A stretch of DNA of 64,000 nt from Microbispora corallina (GTDB lineage: Bacteria; Actinomycetota; Actinomycetes; Streptosporangiales; Streptosporangiaceae). The stretch spans positions 186,001 through 250,000 of the forward strand of contig NZ_BOOC01000002.1 in NCBI RefSeq assembly GCF_016863035.1. Reading direction: 5' to 3'. The position numbers and the translations under genes were made by a program. Below the pieces are notes generated by a model. That model did no database searches and was not told the origin of the DNA. It saw only the letters and a list, made by a program, of their open reading frames with translations. Below are positions 62,257-64,000 of this stretch, piece after piece (position 1 is the first letter of the stretch; each line of letters opens with the position of its first letter).

Positions 62257-64000
62257 ATGTCCCCCACGCACGGCCCGACGCCGTGGTCTCCGTGGCCCTC
62301 GCCGATCTCCACGGCGGACGTGGCGCGCTCGGGGCTGGACCTGGGCTTCCCGACCGTCCTGGGCGAGGAGGTCTGGTGGGAGGAGAGCCGGCCCGCGGAG
62401 GGCGGCCGGCGGACCGTCGTCCACCGGGCCCCCGACGGCGTGCGGCGCGAGGTGATCGCCGCGCCGTGGGACGCCCGGAGCCGGGTGCACGAGTACGGCG
62501 GGCGGTCGTACGTCGTCATCCCCGGCCACGGCCTCGTCTTCGCCGACTTCGCCGACCAGCGGCTGTACCTCGCCGAGCCGGGCGCCGAGCCCCGGCCCCT
62601 CACCCCCGAGCCCGACCGCCCCTGCGGCCTGCGCTACGCCGACCTGCTGCCGTACCGGGGCCCGGACGGCCCGCAGGTGTGGTGCGTGCAGGAACGCCAT
62701 CACGACGGCGGCAAGGTGAGCCGGTCGATCGTCTCCGTCTCCCTCGCCGGGGAGGTCGTCGAGCGGGTGTCCGGAGCCGACTTCTACGCCTCGCCCGCCG
62801 TCTCGCCGGACGGCGAGCACGTGGCGTACGTCTGCTGGAACCATCCCCGCATGCCCTGGACGGGCTCCGAGGTGCGGATCACGAAGATCTCCGACGGCGC
62901 GTCCTGGACGATCAAGGGCGGCACGTCGGAGTCGGTCCTCGCCCCGTCCTGGCGTGACGACCGCCACCTCTACCTGGTCTCCGACTGGTCGGGCTGGTGG
63001 AACCTCTACCACATCGGGATCTTCGGCACCGCCTCCCAGGCTCTCTTCCCCGCCGAGCAGGAGTTCGCCGGGCCGCTGTGGCAGCTCGGCGGCCGGCCGT
63101 ACACGGTGCTGGAGGACGGGCGGCTGGCGGTCCTGCACGGCCGGGGCGACCTGCGCCTGGGCGTCCTCGACCCAGAGGCGGGCACCCTCACCGACCTCGA
63201 CGTGCCGTACGAGGGCTGGCTGACCGCGCTCGACACGGACGGGACGACGCTCGTGGGCGTCGGGTACGGCCCGGACGTGCCGCGGTCGCTGGTCCGGGTC
63301 GACGTCGTCACCGGGCGGGTCGAGGGGCTGCGGCGTGAGGTGCCGGAGCTTCCCGACGTCGGGTACCTGCCCGTCCCCCGGGCCGTCGAGATCGAGGGCG
63401 CGCTCGGCCGCCGGGTCCACGCGTACGTGTACCCACCGCGGGCGCCTGGGGCGCCGGCGGAGGGCCCCGCGCCGTACGTCGTCTTCGCGCACGGCGGGCC
63501 GACCGCACACGCGACGACCGAGCTGAGCCTGGAGAAGGCGTTCTTCACCAGCCGGGGCATCGGCGTGATCGACGTGAACTACGGCGGGTCCACCGGGTTC
63601 GGCCGCGCCTACCGCGAGCGGCTGCGCGGCCAGTGGGGCGTGGCCGACGTCGAGGACGTGGTCGCCGCCGCCGGATGGCTCGTCGCGGAGGGGCTGGCCG
63701 ACCCCCGCCGCGTCGCCGTGCGGGGTGCCAGCGCGGGCGGCTGGACCGTCATGGCCGCCTGCGCGGCGTCGGACGTGTTCGCCGGAGGGGTGTCGATCTC
63801 CGGGATCAGCGCGCTCGCGCCTCTCGTGGCGGTGACGCACGACTTCGAGTCGCGGTACGTGGACTGGCTGGTCGGCACCGAGTCCCTGTACAGCTCCCGC
63901 GAGCCGCTGGCCGCGGCCGACCGGATCTCCTGCCCGATGCTGCTGCTCCAGGGGCTCGCCGACCCCGTGGTCCCGCCCGCCCAGGCCGAGGCGTTCGCCG
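62257..64000 (+). CDS. S9 family serine peptidase (prolyl oligopeptidase type), 3' end outside window
   Basis: 581 codons are visible and the frame is still open at the window edge. A beta-propeller-like region (about 40-370, with SPDGEHVAYVCWNHPRMPW and SWRDDRHLYLVSDWSGWWNLY) precedes an alpha/beta-hydrolase domain: VFAHGGPTAH (oxyanion region), NYGGSTGFGRAYRERLRGQWG, the nucleophile Ser492 in RGASAGGW and Asp569 in GLADPVVPP. The catalytic His should lie just beyond the window. No signal peptide, so probably cytoplasmic. ATG 62257 follows CAGGAT by 6 nt. Confidence 0.93.
   Translation, partial: MSPTHGPTPWSPWPSPISTADVARSGLDLGFPTVLGEEVWWEESRPAEGGRRTVVHRAPDGVRREVIAAPWDARSRVHEYGGRSYVVIPGHGLVFADFADQRLYLAEPGAEPRPLTPEPDRPCGLRYADLLPYRGPDGPQVWCVQERHHDGGKVSRSIVSVSLAGEVVERVSGADFYASPAVSPDGEHVAYVCWNHPRMPWTGSEVRITKISDGASWTIKGGTSESVLAPSWRDDRHLYLVSDWSGWWNLYHIGIFGTASQALFPAEQEFAGPLWQLGGRPYTVLEDGRLAVLHGRGDLRLGVLDPEAGTLTDLDVPYEGWLTALDTDGTTLVGVGYGPDVPRSLVRVDVVTGRVEGLRREVPELPDVGYLPVPRAVEIEGALGRRVHAYVYPPRAPGAPAEGPAPYVVFAHGGPTAHATTELSLEKAFFTSRGIGVIDVNYGGSTGFGRAYRERLRGQWGVADVEDVVAAAGWLVAEGLADPRRVAVRGASAGGWTVMAACAASDVFAGGVSISGISALAPLVAVTHDFESRYVDWLVGTESLYSSREPLAAADRISCPMLLLQGLADPVVPPAQAEAFA

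Overview
The window is chromosomal DNA of a very GC-rich, sporulating-type actinomycete. Third codon positions are almost always G or C, GTG starts are common, and many genes have no Shine-Dalgarno but carry a -10 hexamer 6-8 nt before the start codon. The gene order rsmE-dnaJ-hrcA / hemW / lepA / rpsT / holA-comEC-comEA, together with a CU044_5270-type protein, DUF3097, an SCO6745-family protein and DUF2277, suggests Streptosporangiales (Streptosporangiaceae). That placement is inference. I see no phage, transposase, CRISPR array, tRNA or rRNA gene.

Layout. (1) 1-20.6 kb is the conserved core: the end of an ECF sigma gene with its membrane partner, rsmE, the heat-shock pair hrcA-dnaJ under a CIRCE operator, DUF3097, hemW, a secreted GH18 chitinase, a MOSC protein, lepA, a membrane-anchored GH18-like protein, rpsT, a divergent MFS/MarR pair, holA, comEC-comEA and degV. 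(2) 20.6-24.6 kb: hutI-like amidohydrolase, hflX and a DUF4097 lipoprotein. (3) 24.7-31.3 kb: a glycolate/glyoxylate unit, aceB followed by glcD-glcE-glcF-iclR, the last four translationally coupled, with an IclR-type 15-bp dyad in front of aceB. (4) 31.4-34.4 kb: DUF2277, a second ECF sigma factor with a 7-codon leader and a CU044_5270 partner, and an exported HNH nuclease. (5) 34.4-40 kb: a repeat-bearing intergenic region and a betaine/proline-type ABC operon with a double-length permease and two paralogous binding lipoproteins. (6) 40-49 kb: SDR oxidoreductase, large TPR-like protein, SCO6745-family protein, dapF, miaA, ogt, an extradiol-dioxygenase-like protein, an exported His/Gly-rich protein and rnz. 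(7) 49-56 kb: an exported protein pair divergent from a large LuxR-type ATPase regulator, then an ArsR-like regulator/MFS pair under a long perfect inverted repeat. (8) 56-64 kb: miaB, a glutamate-type ABC operon, an orphan reduced binding protein, and the start of an S9 peptidase.

How the genes work together. Glycolate oxidase (GlcDEF) makes glyoxylate, which malate synthase condenses with acetyl-CoA; the terminal IclR gene is the obvious local regulator. The sigma/partner pairs, MarR/MFS and ArsR/MFS pairs are each likely self-contained regulatory circuits with visible operator-like dyads.

I did not find a clear new multi-gene system. The most unusual items are: a binding protein lacking the usual ligand-arginine segment (61416-62165); a 40-bp inverted repeat overlapping the end of the LuxR-type gene (53255-53294); several in-frame minisatellites and duplicated gene tails; a duplicated RBS/start cassette before rsmE; a two-copy intergenic repeat at 34.4-34.7 kb; and a His/Gly-rich exported protein.
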